NCBI GenBank assembly: GCA_963693285.1
Contig: OY848930.1
Coordinates: forward strand, 2,790,001-2,854,000
Direction of reading: 5' to 3'
Origin: Xestospongia muta
Lineage: Eukaryota; Porifera; Demospongiae; Haplosclerida; Petrosiidae
Length of the DNA: 64,000 bases
A model generated the notes under the pieces. It was not told the origin of the DNA, did no database searches, and saw only the letters and a program-made list of their open reading frames with translations. Numbering within the stretch: position 1 is the stretch's first letter; every line of letters begins with the position of its first letter. The position numbers and the translations under genes are program-made. Shown piece after piece: positions 62,601 to 64,000 of the stretch.

Positions 62601-64000
62601 GACGAATTTGTCTCTGCTCTTAATCTTGGTCAAGAGTTCAAACTTCCGGTTGAAGCAGTTTTTGGTATTGAAGAGATGAGTTCATTGTTAGCATCTGGAG
62701 AGATTGTCCGTCCCTTCTGCCAGTTAAGGTAAGATTGTACAGTTTATATCTTTAATTTCATGTTTGTGTTCTAGTAATTTCTTGAAGAAGGTGGAACCAA
62801 ATCTTCATGTAGCTGAAGACTTTTTTAAACATATCATTGTTCGTCTTAGAGAACCATACCGACTTTGCTTAGAGCCTGCAACAAAGAAATTAGAGCACAT
62901 CAGTACCTATGGCAATCTCCTTGGAGCTATACAAGAGGTGACTAAGAAAACCAAGTTGTCATTAACATGATATATTGTTTGTATATAGGGTTTAACATTT
63001 TTAGACACTGTTCATGACATGTGGTTGGCTAAGAACTGGCAATATCCTTCCTTTGATGCTGAGATGCTGAAGTGGGTACAACTTCTTTTGGGTGCTGTTG
63101 ATGTAACTACTGATAAGACGCCATCTTATTTGAAGGAGTTTATTTCTCAAATGAATCATTCTGTTTGTTCACAGTATCATAAGGAGATTACACAACAGGT
63201 ACATGTAGATATCATAAGTAGTTTTAATTGTTTTGTTTAGGTTATTGCTGAGGTGAAGAAAAACTTCAGTCATCTGAGTATTCTCAAATTTTCGAGGTTA
63301 TTCAAGTCTTTTTATATCTGGCCATTGGAGGTGAACTTTTTAACTGTTAACTTTGTAACTTTTACTTACTAATAACACAGCATTGGACATAATATTGGTT
63401 GTGGAAGTGTTTTGCACATTCTGTTATGGTATGCATTTTCATTGACAGGTTGCTAAAGACTACTTGTTTAATTTGGGTCAAAAAATACCAGCTAGAGCCA
63501 ATGTTAATGACAAGCTAATTGTTGAGCTCATCACAGAGATTGTAGAAAGGTTAGTATAGATACCAATTGAGGAAGGGGTGGTTAAACTCTTAAGTAGTAT
63601 GACATAAGTCTTATGTTGTACCTTTATGTACAGATAGATTAGTATAGAAAAGTGTTAGCTAATTCTGAAGCAACTACAAAATTAATAAATGTGAACAAAC
63701 ACTGGCTTTAGACATAATGCTAACCTTTTGTGATAGGATTACTCCACATCTTTTTGACTCCACATCTGTCTAGTGTGTTTTTCTATTAACACAGCTTGTG
63801 TGTCTTGATATATCTCATTTAGTGTTACTTTAATCTTTGAAGCTAATAAATGATTTAATTTTTAAAGTTTGGCTGTCAAATAAATTAGCTTGAATTGGTA
63901 ATTATTTTAAAGGGAACCTTTATTTGACTGTATTATTTATATGTTATGTATATAGATTTGCTGGAGCTGAGAACCATACTTTTATATTTGAGTTCTTAAC
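59641..64000 (+). CDS. Unrecognised large multi-exon protein, 5' part (runs off the window)
   Basis: Coding exons: 59641-59791, 59872-60333, 60500-60663, 61347-61477, 61522-61638, 61685-61848, 62441-62517, 62565-62728, 62775-62937, 62989-63198, 63241-63330, 63449-63549 and 63956 to beyond 64000. Phases agree; 664 codons are complete before the last exon. The start MSGETTQQELVWMSPEEYES is chosen because the acceptor at 59611 excludes the upstream in-frame Met. No signal peptide or TM segment. Residues about 60-175 (ALILITPDESYLL, PFPVCVINQEQGQKLLEIIR) weakly resemble a PA-type alpha/beta module. The rest is helical with many Trp/Leu (HDMWLAKNWQYPSFDAEML). A basic stretch KQRRVPRLLHRPKFDLKKKL follows exon 2. 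I cannot assign a family; large E3 ligases or helical scaffold proteins are possible. Confidence 0.75.

Noticed and set aside
1..64000. tRNA, rRNA or snRNA genes
   Set aside because: By eye I saw no T-loop GGTTCGAATCC-type boxes in a plausible cloverleaf and no rRNA-like block. A tRNA scan would be needed to be certain.

Overview
This is eukaryotic, AT-rich, intron-bearing DNA. It carries an animal receptor-tyrosine-kinase-like gene (Ser/Thr-rich stalk, fibronectin type III domains, one membrane segment, kinase domain), EMC5/MMGT1, the mitoribosomal protein mL65/MRPS30, ZFAND4 and a LACTBL1-like serine hydrolase. The metazoan gene set, many introns of 30-70 bases, divergent gene pairs and heavy Ty3/gypsy, hAT and MITE load fit an early-branching animal. 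A demosponge is my best guess, as an inference. There is no prokaryotic gene organisation and no CRISPR array.

Layout. Positions 1814-48433 (minus strand) hold one gene of 19 coding exons. Every splice phase agrees and the joined CDS is 4005 nt (1334 codons plus stop). It encodes a signal peptide, a long Ser/Thr-rich stalk with three almost identical 80-residue repeats, two FN3 domains, one TM helix and a tyrosine-kinase-like domain whose catalytic residues are gone (HRD is HRC, the loop Asn is Tyr, DFG is GFH, the alpha-C Glu is Ala). It reads as an intact receptor pseudokinase, not a decayed gene. Its introns hold the transposons: two Ty3/gypsy elements with integrase upstream of reverse transcriptase (3.8-7.9 kb minus; 30.95-36.65 kb plus), a conventional gypsy element with two RNase H segments (21.6-25.5 kb plus), a minus-strand gypsy element (about 30-39 kb) split by the second Gmr1-like element and by a hAT copy, several hAT transposase relics, three TA-flanked MITEs, a TTAA-flanked MITE and a dispersed 0.65-kb repeat.

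From 48.4 kb onward the DNA is compact and gene-dense. EMC5 (48517-48974, plus) starts 83 bases from the receptor start codon. It converges with the intronless mL65 gene (49054-50175, minus), which is head-to-head with ZFAND4 (50336-54111, plus). ZFAND4 converges with a secreted LACTBL1-like protein (54999-57561, minus), head-to-head with the 5' part of a large unrecognised gene (59641 to beyond the window end, plus). The right side is therefore a chain of alternating divergent and convergent housekeeping-type genes, and three of the intergenic gaps probably act as shared promoters.

The gene models were built by hand from splice signals, phase and family motifs. Family names rest on remembered motifs; no database search was run.
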